Source of the DNA: Plotosus lineatus
Taxonomy: Eukaryota > Chordata > Actinopteri > Siluriformes > Plotosidae
Assembly: GCA_024760905.1 (NCBI GenBank)
Contig: CM045729.1
Location: 52,134,580-52,198,579, forward strand
DNA length: 64,000 nucleotides
Reading direction: 5' to 3'
Positions 36,036 through 49,426 of the stretch are shown piece after piece. The position numbers and the translations under genes are program-made. The notes below the pieces were generated by a model, which did no database searches, was not told the origin of the DNA, and saw only the letters and a list, made by a program, of their open reading frames with translations. The first letter of the stretch is position 1; the number at the start of each line of letters is the position of its first letter.

Positions 36036-36368
36036 GGCGGTGTAGTGGTTAGCATGTCTGCATCACAGCAAGAAAGTGCTGGGCTTGATTCCCAGCCTGG
36101 GCATTCTGTGTGGAGTTTGCATGTTCTCCTCGTGCTTGCGTGGGTTTTCTATGGGTACTTCGGTTTCCTCCCACAGTCCACAAATGTGCACAATACGATG
36201 TTATAAATCTCCCCCAGGTGTGGACAGTTTTGTGAGTGGTTTCCCTGCAATGGCCTGGCAAGCTGTCCAGGGGGTACCCCAACCTCGCCTGGAGCTGTCT
36301 GAGATGGGCGCCAGCCTTCTCGTGACCCTGATTATGATTACGCGGTTCAAAAAATGAAAAGAATGAAC
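36036..36368 (+). mobile_element. tRNA-derived SINE, family A, with TSD
   Basis: Flanked by TTACTACCT at 36027-36035 and 36369-36377. Head GGCGGTGTAGTGGTTAGCA, B-box-like GGGCTTGATTCCC, body GTGTGGAGTTTGCATG and tail GCAATGGCCTGGCAAGCTG are all present. Confidence 0.88.
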
Positions 36369-36469
36369 TTACTACCTACCAGTTAACTATCCTGCAACCT
36401 AATTTACTAAATATTACTGATATTTCAACTTACTTTTTTCGTGTAATTTATACAGTTAAGTATTTCAGG

Positions 36470-36580
36470 GTTAAGGCCCTTATTCAACAGGGTTAGCTTG
36501 GTGGTACTGAGACTTAAACACCCAACTTTCCGAACAGTAACCTGGATCCTTAACCACTGAGCCACCAGTGCCCATGCTCA
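36470..36580 (-). mobile_element. tRNA-derived SINE, family E (short)
   Basis: Read on the minus strand: GGCACTGGTGGCTCAGTGG (A-box region), then GTTGGGTGTTTAAGTCTCAG (B-box region) and CCAAGCTAACCCTGTTG. A head unlike families A-D. Confidence 0.6.
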
Positions 36581-37320
36581 TAATAATCATATTATTTAAT
36601 AGCAACCAAAATAAGTAGATTATTTTAAATGCATAGATTACTTTAAACAATGTATGACATATTCTATGTAAATTATTTACAATACACGACCAGTAGAGTT
36701 GGGCACATACACAAATAGTACTACTGTACAGGGGCTTGTTTTAGTGAAAATTGGGAATTAACATAATTCTGCTCATCTTAGCATTTCTAAAGTCTCACTT
36801 AGAGAAAGCACACATCAAGGTTTTTATAGAGCAGTCCAGAAAATCAGTGCTGTGAATACCAATGACTTTTAAATGTCTGAATGCTCACAAAGCAGCAACA
36901 TTCAACTATTAAGTCTTTACAAGTTGAAAACCGCCTGCTGGGTTTGATAATCACTGTCCTGATACCAACTGATGAAATTCAACTGCCTGTTTCAAAGTCT
37001 CGTTTTAATAAGAGTAACTTGATACTGTGAGATAAATGCATGCTATTAAACACTGAAAATATAATGATGACAGTCAAATAACTTTAAAGCTTTCGCTTTT
37101 TATTTGGAAACTTACTACATTCAAATATTAATACACATGTATGTAATCTGTGTTCAAATATTTAGGAGCCTATAATTTTATGCTGCCACAGACAAAGTGT
37201 CTGTAGCTTTATTTACTGTACCTGTATTGCATACACTATGAAAATTGTCACTTTATGAAACATTGAGTCACAAATATTATATTGGAAGGTCAGACAGTAT
37301 TGTTGTTGTTGATAATTATG
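36581..37320. other. Unique AT-rich sequence
   Basis: No gene or repeat family recognised. Confidence 0.35.
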
Positions 37321-37325
37321 ATGAT

Positions 37326-37336
37326 CATGATGATGA

Positions 37337-37367
<31 letters not shown>

Positions 37368-37368
37368 C
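37326..37368. repeat. (GAT)n(GGT)n microsatellite
   Basis: GAT repeats passing into GGT repeats just before a SINE. Confidence 0.9.
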
Positions 37369-37370
37369 AT

Positions 37371-37722
37371 GCTACAGTGGTGTAGTGGTTAGCACTCTTG
37401 GCTAACAGGAAGAAGGTCCTGGGTTTGAGCCCATGGCCCAGAGAGGGTTTTTCTGTGTGGAGTTTGCATATTCTCTCTGTGCTTGCATGGGTTTTCTTCA
37501 GTTGCTCCAGTTTCTTCCCACAGTTTGAAGAAATTCACACAAGGCTAACTGAATATCCTCAATTTAATAGGTTGGAAAGTAACTGTGAATGGTTCTGTGT
37601 GTTGGTGTGATGGACTGGTGAGCTGTTTGGTGTAAACCTCATCTTCACCCACAGTCAGCTGCCATGGGCTACAGCCTCCCCGTGACCATAATAAAGAATA
37701 TAGTGGTTCGGGAAAACCCAAA
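37371..37722 (+). mobile_element. tRNA-derived SINE, family A
   Basis: Head CAGTGGTGTAGTGGTTAGC, B box GGGTTTGAGCCC, body GTGTGGAGTTTGCATATTC, tail ending AATATAGTGGTTCGGGAAAA. Confidence 0.82.
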
Positions 37723-38044
37723 AAGATCTTGATTCCTTTGGTCCACTTCATCTAATAAATGAATCTCAAAGACCTTGTTACTAACTACAGATCGTCATCA
37801 CACAGTGTATTAGATGATGCTGTTGCAGAACTGACACACTGCACTGTTTTTGTGTTCACTTTGGGATTTTTAAAAGAGCAGACCAGTCCAGAGATCCAAA
37901 ATATTTAGGGAATTTCTCACTTTTGAAGTTAAATAGCATTTAAAAAATTAAATGTGTTGTGATAATCCAATTACTAATATTCCAGGGAGTTACCAGTTAC
38001 AATGGCAGTAATTGAAAATAAACACTGCTCTAAAAAAGTGGTTA

Positions 38045-38046
<2 letters not shown>

Positions 38047-38101
<55 letters not shown>
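38047..38101. repeat. (GT)n microsatellite
   Basis: Uninterrupted dinucleotide array. Confidence 0.95.
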
Positions 38102-38104
<3 letters not shown>

Positions 38105-38220
38105 CATATGGGGGCTTCAGAGTTGCTGTAGCTTCACTCCTGGCCATGCTGTCAGAATGCAGAATGCCTATTCACAGCTTGTCAACAGTGTCCGCCAGTG
38201 CCTGCAAAAACCTTTTCCTC

Positions 38221-38283
38221 TTTTTCTAACAACTGCACAGCACACACATACACACACCGATGCTCTTTCTTCCTTTTACTCTC

Positions 38284-38321
<38 letters not shown>

Positions 38322-38350
38322 ATGCTATTCCTTTTGCTCTCCCTCACTCA

Positions 38351-38438
<88 letters not shown>

Positions 38439-38445
38439 GACACAC
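38221..38445. repeat. Tandem ~60-bp unit containing (CA)n arrays
   Basis: Three similar blocks each read GATGCT...CTTTTACTCTCCCTCACAC-like text followed by a CA array (38285-38320, 38353-38434). The microsatellite has been duplicated together with its flank. Confidence 0.75.
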
Positions 38446-38875
38446 ACATGCGTGCGCACCATGGGTGCCCACTCTTCTGACAGGATGTGTTGCTGGCACA
38501 AATTGTAATTCATAAAGGTTAAGGGGGTCAATGCCTTTTATTACCCAGTCTGGGTGCATGCAGCTTGATGGGGGCCGCATGCAAATGCAATGTCTCAAGA
38601 TGTTCACTCAGGAGTAGAGAGGGGTGGGGTGAAAACCTGGGGAAGGTGTGAACCTGTTAAAAAGAGCTTGGATATGCCTGCTAGTTTAGAGCTGATTTGA
38701 ACTCTAGCAACCTTATTAATTAAACATTCACATACATGATGAACTTATGCAGGTAACCTAGATCATCTTGACAGGTAGAACTACATTTGGCAATCTGCTG
38801 GACCTTTATGGAAACTTAAAATATGGCAGCATGTAAAAATAAAGATTGGAGATTTGAAAAACTTGCATTGTAATC

Positions 38876-39118
38876 CATTCAGCCACCCATCCCTGTATAC
38901 ATTCAGTATGCTGGATACTGTTTATCCGTGAGGGTCATGGGTGAGATGAACAACAAGTCACAATCACATTTTATCTTATTGGCACTTTAGAGTAGACTTT
39001 GGACTATGAAAGGAAACAAATATCTGCAGGAAACCACAAAGAACGGGCCCAGGAGGTCACAAGGTTTAATCCCAGAGCCTTCATGCTATTGGCGAACTAC
39101 TGCACCACCACTGCCCTT
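38876..39118 (-). mobile_element. tRNA-derived SINE, family A, strongly diverged
   Basis: Reverse orientation: GGACTATGAAAGGAAACAAAT, TTTAATCCCAGAGCCTTCATG and CTACTGCACCACCACTGCCC resemble the complement of the A-family body and head. Confidence 0.5.
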
Positions 39119-39129
39119 TATGTTATTAT

Positions 39130-39460
39130 TCGTTCATTCATTCATTTTCCAAGCTGCTTAATCCTAATTAAGGTCACGGAAAGGCTAGTGCCTATGTCAG
39201 CCAACTCTGGGTGAGGGCGGGTACACCCTGGACAGCTCGCCAGGCCATTGCAGGGCCAGCACTTACACAACCATTCACACTAACACCAAGGGGTGATTTG
39301 GAACAGTGCATGTTTTTGGACTGCTGGAGGAAACTGGAGTAGCCGAAGGAAACCCACCAAGCACAGGGAGAACATGCAAACTCCACACATAAATACCAAA
39401 GCTGGGAATCAAACCCAAACCTTCTTGCTGCGATGCAGATGTGCTAACCACTACGCCTCA
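39130..39460 (-). mobile_element. tRNA-derived SINE, family A
   Basis: Reverse orientation: CTGCTTAATCCTAATTAAGG, GCCATTGCAGGGCCAGCAC, CATGCAAACTCCACAC, GGAATCAAACCCAAACC and GTGCTAACCACTACGCC. Confidence 0.85.
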
Positions 39461-39479
39461 GTGAGATCCTATTATTATA

Positions 39480-40135
39480 ATTATTATCATCATCATTATT
39501 ATTAAAAAAGGGGGTTAGGTGGGGGCACCATGCTTGTGAGGCAGGCTATTAATGCTCTGTTCCAATACAGATTGCATTAACAGTTGGCGCATTAAACTCT
39601 TTGACCCCCTCTGGTGGTCAAGGAGCTCAAGAATCATCTCTCATCTCTTCAGGGTTGACAACTGTAAGACCACTTACAAAAAGTATTCTAACAAAATAAA
39701 AATGCTTACTCTGCTTTAGGCACTAAAGATAAAACGCTGTTAATTAAGTCAACTAGAAAACAATAGGTTCTTTATGATATTATTGTGTCTGCAAACCTAT
39801 TGTTCAGTGGATTCAATCAAACTACTTAAAACATTAAAATGCTTATTTAAATTAATAATATGTGAGTGAAAAATATGAACAATGAATAGTCAGTATATAT
39901 TTCTAAAAGTAGATGAGCAAGAAATGGGATCTGAGGTACTCATTATTAATATTATTAGAAAGTAAGATTCCCATTAAATGTGTTGTCCACCTCACCATGT
40001 CCACCACTAAATGTGTGGCCTGAAAAATGTGTTTTCCTCAGTTCAACAAATGTTATTTCATATACATGAGCAATTCAGATTTTAGATGTTCCCAAATTAT
40101 AGATATATATGTCAAATATAGATATTGATTCACTA
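39480..40135. other. Unique AT-rich sequence
   Basis: No gene recognised. A short ATTATT-rich start adjoins the SINE head. Confidence 0.35.
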
Positions 40136-40533
40136 TCTTTCTGCACAACATTGGGGGGAATTGGTTTATCCTTAACCCATCTTTGCTGCTGAGAGACACT
40201 GACACTCTGGGAAGCTTTTTTTATACTCAGTCATGTTGCCAATGGACTTCATTAGTGGTAGTTGGTTTTTCCAGTTGTTCGTTATAAGTGCAATTGACTT
40301 TTCCAGCTTCTTATTGCTACCTGTCCCGACTTTTTTAAAGATTTGTTGACTCCATGAAATTTAAACTCAACATATTTTCCCTTAAAATTATCATTTTTCT
40401 CAGTTTAAACTTTTGACCTGTCATTTATGTTCTATTCAGAATAAAATATTGAAATTTGGCACTGCCACATCATTGCATTCAGCTTTTATTCACAATTTGT
40501 ATAGTATCCCAACTTTTTTGGAATTCAATTTGT
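40136..40533 (-). mobile_element. Tc1-like element, 5' end fragment
   Basis: The complement matches the first ~270 bases of the Tc1 copy at 764-2216, for example CAGTGTCTCTCAG and the terminal repeat around 40388-40410. It retains the outer part of the terminal repeat missing from that copy, ending near GGAATTCAATTTGTA. Confidence 0.8.
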
Positions 40534-40569
40534 AATTTACCTCAAAAGAAACTTCCAGCCAGGGTGGAA

Positions 40570-40910
40570 CTGTGATGTAGTGGTTAGCACGTCTGCCTTA
40601 CAGCAAGAAGGTTCTGGGTTCAATACCCAGCTCAGGGGTTTCCGTGTGGAGTTTGCATGTTCTCCCCATACTTGTGTGGAGGTGCTCTGGTTTCCTCCCA
40701 CAATCCAAAAGCATGCACCATAGGTTCATTGGCTGTTCCAAATCACTCCGAGGTGTGAATACGATTGGTTGTGTGAGAGTTGGTACTGCGATGGCCTGGT
40801 GAGCTGTCCAGGGTGTACCCCACCCTTGCCTGGAGTTGGCTGAGATGGGCACCAGCCTCTCCATGACCCTAATTCGGATAAAGTGGTTCAGAAAATGAAT
40901 GGATGAATAA
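40570..40910 (+). mobile_element. tRNA-derived SINE, family A
   Basis: Head CTGTGATGTAGTGGTTAGC, B-box-like GGGTTCAATACCC, body GTGTGGAGTTTGCATG, tail GCGATGGCCTGGTGAGCTG. A short direct repeat TTCCAGCCA flanks it (40552-40560 and 40912-40920). Confidence 0.85.
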
Positions 40911-41207
40911 AGTTCCAGCCAAGTAAATACATTTCTATGAATAAATCAAGTGATTTTCTTATTTCTGACTGGTGAAAGCCATCAAAAAAATTCTTGGTAT
41001 CATGAAAACTGAATGCGATAACACTGTTACCATTCAAGTTAAAAAATTATTGTACAAGTGGCACTGGAACATGGTAACAGACCTGGATACTGTGAAAGCA
41101 TTTCAACTAAATAGTGATGTAATTATTACAGTATACACAGCTTTAGTATGACAGAGAAGATACCAGCAGGTAACAGCAGATAACTATAGATATCATTCTT
41201 CGCCTCA

Positions 41208-41448
41208 TTGACTGACTCATGTAGTTGCTTAATCCTATTAGGTTTGAGGAAAGGCTGATTTTCCGACGCTGACTGAAGGAATTGTACAATCTGAACAGCT
41301 TGCCAGACCATAGCAGGGCCAACACACCATTAACACATATCTTGGGGCAATTTCGAACAGACAGCCTTAACTTGCATGTCTTTAGACTGTAGGAGGAAAC
41401 TAGAGTACTCAGAGGAAACCCATAACATGCAAACTCCACAGAGAACTC
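41208..41448 (-). mobile_element. tRNA-derived SINE, family A, headless
   Basis: Reverse orientation: GCTTAATCCTATTAGGTTTG, TGTCTTTAGACTGTAGGAGG and CATGCAAACTCCACAG. The tRNA head is missing, because an RTE fragment abuts. Confidence 0.7.
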
Positions 41449-41489
41449 ACCTTATTCAATAATTGTTTTTTTTCTAATGGAGAGAACAG

Positions 41490-42090
41490 CTTTGAGTATA
41501 AACAGAGAATATCCAGAGCTTGGCAAATATGACATTTGAGCCTCACTTCTTCCTTCTTAGAGCTCATCACTCTGTCTGACACTCTTTTCACTTCTAGAAC
41601 ATTCCTGACAAACTCCTCCTTCAAGATGACTCCAACTCCATTTCTCTTCCCATCCACACCATGATAAAACAGCTTAAACCCTGCTCCTATGCTTCTAGCC
41701 TTGTTACCTTTCCACCTGGTCTCCTGAACACAAAGTATGTCCACCTTCCTCCTCTGCATCATGTCAGCCAGCTCTCTACCTTTTCCTGTCATAGTTCCAA
41801 CATTCAACGTCCCTACTTTCAGTCCTAGACTCATGCCTTTCCTCTTCTCTCTCTGGCAACGGACACGCCTCCCGCCTCTCCTTCTTCGACGTCTTCGACC
41901 AACAGTAGTCCAATTTCCATCAGCACCCTGTTGGTTGACGGCACTGATGGCGGTCGTTGTTAACCCGGGCCTCAACCGATCCGGTATGTCATTCTTTCTT
42001 GTGATTCGCATAGTTTATTTGGCATTTGTTTTACGCCGGATGCCCTTCCTGACGTAACCCTCTGCATTTATCCAGGCTTGGGACCGGTGT
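41490..42090 (-). mobile_element. RTE LINE 5' fragment with endonuclease N-terminus
   Basis: On the minus strand from about 42060 the sequence reads AGGAAGGGCATCCGGCG (5' region). The frame then encodes RITRKNDIPDRLRPG, VGTLNVGTMTGKGRELADMM, ILCVQETRWKGNKARS and GVGVILKEEFVRNVLEVKRV. The NVGTMTG and QETRWKG motifs are the start of the RTE apurinic endonuclease. The element is cut after about residue 150 of the ORF and has no RT, so it is a 3'-deleted relic. Confidence 0.8.
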
Positions 42091-42263
42091 GAGGGAGAGA
42101 CACTGGTTTGTGCCCCCCCCCCCCCACGGCTGCATTCTTAGAGCATCTTACTTATCATTCACTAATAGATTCATCAAATATTTGTGTACCACTGGCATTT
42201 GGAGAAAAAATAATCCTGATAACATGGACACAGGAGAAACTTGCAAAACACTGAATGGTAACC

Positions 42264-42581
42264 AAGGGCAGTGGTGGCCTGGTGGTATAGGATGATGGAT
42301 TGCTGATCCTAAGGTTGGGGGTTTGAGTCCCACACAAGGTTGTCATTGTCGTCGTGGGTTATCAAAGGCCGGCCATGTCGCTCACTGTCTATGGTGTGAG
42401 GTTGTAAAAGAACCATTGCTGACTTTCGACAAGAGTAACTGCAAAGCCATCAGCGTGTTTCCACTCTGCGATGGCCTGGCGAGCTGTCCGGGGTGTACTC
42501 TGCCCTTGCCTGGAGTTGGCTGGGATGGGCACCAGCCTCCCCATGACCCAAATTAGGATTAAGCGGTTACAGAAAATGAAG
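42264..42581 (+). mobile_element. tRNA-derived SINE, family B, with 12-bp TSD
   Basis: Exact duplication TGAATGGTAACC at 42252-42263 and 42582-42593. Head GTGGCCTGGTGGTATAGG, B-box-like GGGGGTTTGAGTCCC, body GTAAAAGAACCATTGC, tail GCGATGGCCTGGCGAGCTG. Confidence 0.9.
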
Positions 42582-42679
42582 TGAATGGTAACCTGAGATA
42601 AACATGACTTTGTGAACACAGAGTTTTGTAGTTGTGATGTCCCGACACTCTCTACTCCCCAATAACATTCAGAAATTTA

Positions 42680-43008
42680 TTGGTGCAGTTAACACGTCCG
42701 CCTCACAGCAAGAAGGTCCCGGGTTCGATTCCCAGCTCGAGCGTTTCTGTGTGGAGTTTGCATGTTCTCCCCGTTCTTGCGTTGGTTTCTTCCAAGTACT
42801 CCGGTCTCCTACAACAGTCCAAGAACATGCATGGTAGGTTAATTGGCTGTTCCAAATCTCCCCTAGGTGCGAATGGTTGTGTGGGTGTTGGTCTTGCGAT
42901 GGCCCGGCGAGTTGTCCAGGATGTACCCCGCCCCCGACCGGAGTCGGCTGAATGTGCGCCTGCCTCCACGCGACCCCAATAAAAATTAAGCGGTTCAGAG
43001 AATTAATG
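42680..43008 (+). mobile_element. tRNA-derived SINE, family A
   Basis: Head TTGGTGCAGTTAACACGTCC, B box GGGTTCGATTCCC, body GTGTGGAGTTTGCATG, tail GCGATGGCCCGGCGAGTTG to ATTAAGCGGTTCAGAG. It lies about 170 bases upstream of the atp5mc3 promoter. Confidence 0.88.
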
Positions 43009-43174
43009 AAATTCAGGCATTTATGGAAGGCGGTAAAAGTAACCGATAAGAAACATGGCATCGTAAATATAAGGTTCATAACACTGAAGACATTTTTATC
43101 ACTGTGTAAAAAGTAAATGAAAACATTGTTTGTTTTGTTCTTGATCTCGTTTCAATAAAGTTCGAATAAAAAGA

Positions 43175-43265
43175 CTTCCATGACGTCACATGTTCATCCG
43201 GGACTTTTGCGCAGGCGCAGTGTTTCGACCTCTGCTATCAGGGAGTACCGGAGATTTTGCAGAGT
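43175..43265 (+). promoter_or_regulatory. atp5mc3: atp5mc3 core promoter with CRE and NRF1-like sites
   Basis: A perfect palindromic CRE/ATF site, TGACGTCA, lies at 43181-43188. An NRF1-like site, TGCGCAGGCGCA, lies at 43208-43219. Both sit just upstream of the first exon, and no TATA box is visible at the expected distance. NRF1 sites are typical of nuclear genes for oxidative phosphorylation. CRE sites bind CREB/ATF dimers, including ATF2. The motifs are seen directly; their use is inferred. Confidence 0.6.
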
Positions 43266-43480
43266 AGGGAGAAAAATCCAATCCTTCTTCATCCTTTCGT
43301 AACAGAGTCTTTTAGTCGGTGTTATTACTTAGGGAGTTGTTAATAATATCATATATCATTTTTCGTAATTTTATTTTTCAATAAAGCTGTAGAGTTTGCA
43401 TTGACCTTAAATCCTTTTTCCTTACAGACAGTCACCGGCTGCTACAATCCTTCAGGAATTTAAACACATTTAATTTCACA
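43210..43480 (+). other. atp5mc3: atp5mc3 5' UTR region with a likely noncoding first exon
   Basis: A clean acceptor (polypyrimidine run then TTACAG) ends at 43427, so the exon carrying the start codon begins at 43428 with 53 bases of 5' UTR. A noncoding first exon probably starts near 43210-43230. Its donor may be AGA|GTAGGG at 43264, but this is a weak choice. Human ATP5MC genes also have a separate 5' noncoding exon. The start codon at 43481 is the first in-frame ATG. Confidence 0.5.
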
Positions 43481-46423
<2,943 letters not shown>

Positions 46424-46875
46424 AAACTTACTGCACTTGGCAACATGCACTGTATTCCGTTGTGAATTCGGTTGCTACCAAAAGTGTCTGTTCTTAATTG
46501 TCCATGTAGAAAGACATGCTTATTTTCAATGTCCACTCTTTCGATGTCAAAAGAACAATGTATTATAAACTTGTAAGCAATTGCAAAATTAAACCCTGTA
46601 TTTGAACTGCTTAAAGGACAACTGTAATTTTTGTATTTTGAGGATCAAGTTTGTCCCTCTTAAAACAAGAAATGGTGCTCATTAATTGTCAAAACTGAGG
46701 ATTTCTTGCAACACATTGGCAGTCTGATAGCATTTTCTGTACATCACAATTGGAGAAGTGTTCTTGTTCTGGGTTCACTCATTTGCAGGAATTGCACTCC
46801 AGATGGATGGGGAAAGGGATGGAGGATGCAGCTGGTTAAGAAGCCAGTAAACATTTGCTTTTGTAAATTGCATTA

Positions 46876-46881
46876 AATAAA
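46876..46881 (+). terminator. atp5mc3: Polyadenylation signal of atp5mc3
   Basis: AATAAA lies 453 bases after the stop codon and is followed by a GT-rich stretch (GTGTTTACTGGTGTT), the usual layout of a poly(A) site. A weaker ATTAAA at 46588-46593 may give a shorter 3' UTR. Confidence 0.55.
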
Positions 46882-47300
46882 TCTACACTTGTGTTTACTG
46901 GTGTTCAAGGCTGTTACTTTTCCTGCTTGATCTCTGAAATAGATGCTAATTACCAAGGCTTGGAGGTTTACTGCACAACACAATGCGTGGCTTTCCTATT
47001 CCAGAGCAAGTTGGATTGAATGTGTTGGTCAGGAAGAGTGTCAGTGATCTTTTGGACTGGAAGTGAAACTGGTCGTGGATTCAATTGGATTGTCGTGTAC
47101 ACGAAGACACGTGATCCTGTGGCTGCTTCAGGGGCGAGTGATCTGACTGATATATGGCGGATGTGAAAGTATTAGGCAGATGGGCGTGGCTGTCACTAGC
47201 TTTATATAAGTATATATAATAATCACTGCCACGTGTCTTTAAAGGTTTATGTGGTTGTATAAAATAACAACGAATCCGAGCAGTCTAGAGTAATTATTGA
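46882..47300 (+). other. Intergenic spacer between atp5mc3 and atf2
   Basis: This short non-repetitive spacer separates the atp5mc3 poly(A) signal from the first exon of atf2. It includes a GC/KLF-like box GGGCGTGGC near 47183 and an AT-rich TATATAA-like stretch near 47202-47220. No ORF of note is present. It probably holds the distal promoter of atf2. Confidence 0.4.
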
Positions 47301-47458
47301 ATTTTGAGCAGTTTTAATGTTTTTGGATTTAACGGAAAGGCACCAACGCTTCTGGTGGCTTCATTATTCGAGCTTCGGGATCCATAAACGAGAATAAAGT
47401 GAAGTCTCGCGAGAACAGAGGAATCCGTGGGCTTTGGCTGTCAGGGTTGTGCCTGTGG
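47300..47458 (+). promoter_or_regulatory. atf2: atf2 promoter and noncoding exon 1 with TCTCGCGAGA motif
   Basis: A strong donor (CTGTGG|GTAAGT) at 47459 closes a GC-rich noncoding exon. The palindrome TCTCGCGAGA occurs at 47405-47414. This is the well-known CpG-promoter motif bound by BANP (earlier attributed to ZBTB33), common in housekeeping promoters. The TSS probably lies near 47390-47420, but the exact start is not visible in the sequence. Confidence 0.55.
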
Positions 47459-48439
47459 GTAAGTCAACGCGTCAATACATATAATTTGTAAATAAGCATC
47501 ACTCGGGTTGTAGTCTCGGAGAATAAGAGTGCTAGAAATATTGTGCAAAATGTTTTATTCAGTGCATGAATGACACGCGCATCATCTTAGTCATAGCTTT
47601 AATGCTAACATGGCGACCGCTATGCTAGCCGTCTAGCTTGGTTACTGTAAACAAGGTGGCCTGCATTGTTATCCTCAGCATCTGTATCAGTGGAGCAGAA
47701 ACGAGTGCTCATGTAAAAATCTGACCGCTCAGAAAGTTTTAATATTCATGATTTATTATGGGAGTCACTTTATTTAAAACCCTTACTGTCATGTGAAAGA
47801 TGGGATATTCATCTGATGGCAATGACAATAGGAGTGTTGCACCTGTCAGGACTGTCTGTTTAACTCTTGAGTTTTAATTGCTTATTTATTTATTTTTTTA
47901 AGAAGCATGCATCTTGACTGATTACTAGTTTAAACTACTAACTGTGTTCATAAAGTTGTTAGTATACTATTTTCCAAGCTGGTTAATTCCACAGTGGAAG
48001 CTGAAGCTATCTTATGCAGTATGCATGGTGCATTAAGGGAAACCTCCTCCACCCTCAAACACATTACATGGATTTATGTTGATATGATGTGTTTGAGTCT
48101 GGTTCTAATTTTTAGGTCACTGTTGTGATTTTGTTATTCCTTTTGAGAAGTTTGAGATGTGCCATCTTACACCTCATATCTCACAGTCCATCTCAGGTGT
48201 GCCATCAGGTGGGACATTATTGGGTGCTAGTGCACCTACAGTGGTGTTAATTAGAAGTAAAAAAATTCAGTGCCATGTTAATGAGGGTTGGATTTCACTC
48301 TTATAACAAAGCAGTCAGACCTTTTTGTTCCTTTCTGACATTCCCTGTTATATTAGAGAACCATTATTGGGGGCAGGGTGGGGGTCAGGGTTTGAAAAGA
48401 ACTGGTTCGATTCACAAACTGTTAAGAAAATGAGCAGTA

Positions 48440-48600
48440 CCTCCCCACCGTCAAGGCCCTGAGGTGCCCCTTGAGCAGGGCGCCTAACCACCAACTGGTC
48501 TTTGGGCGCCTAGTGTGGCTGCCCTCTGCTCCAAGTGTGTGTGGTTGCTTTAGACAGGTTTAATGCAGAACCAAATTTCACTTGTGGGATTAATACAGTA
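48440..48600 (+). mobile_element. Degenerate SINE-like repeat, family F
   Basis: GCCCCTTGAGCAGGGCGCC, CTAGTGTGGCTGCCC and TTAATGCAGAACCAAATTTC match a repeat body common in fish genomes. The tRNA head is missing. Confidence 0.5.
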
Positions 48601-49076
48601 TATTTTAAAAATAAATGTTAGGTATGTTATTAACACTGGTCTGAAAGCTCCAGGAAGCAGTGCAGCTGTATGACCTGCACTATATGAGACTCAGTTTGGT
48701 AAATTAGTTTGCTAATGACAAAGGAAGTTTTGCAATCTGAGCAATTTGTGCAAAGCGTCCAGATAATGCAGTGTCAGAGCAGTTCACGCTAAAGGAATGG
48801 AACAGAGCTGATTTTTTCGTTCAGGAGAGATTAGGCAAAGGCTAATTCTGACTGGCACCAGCATGAGTAAACAATTGGTAGGATTGTGGGTGATGCAGGA
48901 AACTGAGAGTAAGTCAACATATTTATTTCAAATCAACTGAGAGTTTAATTGCAAAGGTAAGTTGTGTGCACCACTGATTGCATGTTAATTCTAAACATTG
49001 TTATGCTCACTGGAGTTTTTCCTTTAAATACACTTGAAACAGTTATGCTTGAATACATCATCCAAATACTATTATA

Positions 49077-49278
49077 CAGGGTGTCCATAAAGTTTGGGTA
49101 CATGGTAAAAACACACACTTCTTAAAATAAAACAATTTTATTCAATTGTAATGTTCATAAATAATAATCTCAACATGATTTCCATAATTTTCAATGCATT
49201 ATTTGGATAATACGTAATATAAATAAATAAAATAGACTGTAAAATGTACCTATGTCCCCAGATTTTATGGCCACCCTG
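49077..49278. mobile_element. mariner-like MITE
   Basis: Inverted ends CAGGGTGTCCATAAAGTTTG and, read inward from the right, CAGGGTGGCCATAAAATCTG, with TA on each side. It is 202 bp, with no ORF. Confidence 0.82.
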
Positions 49279-49426
49279 TAATAGTGTAGAAACTCTCAGT
49301 TTATTTATGTATTTATTATTAGAATTACAGTATTATTATTAGTTGGTGTTGTATTTCCATTTGAACAGACAGTACTGTAATGTTTTTGCTCCCTCTGTTA
49401 GGAGACGGCATAGTGAAACTCTGAAT

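Larger units (their letters stand above)
47459..49401 (+). other. atf2: atf2 intron 1
   Basis: Donor GTAAGT at 47459 and acceptor CTCTGTTAG ending at 49401. It carries a degenerate SINE at about 48440-48600 and a mariner-like MITE at 49077-49278. The remainder is unique sequence with no coding signal I recognise. Confidence 0.7.

Noticed and set aside
38281..38434. CRISPR-like regularly spaced repeats
   Set aside because: The repeats are CA microsatellites with duplicated flanks in a vertebrate genome. There are no spacers and no cas genes.
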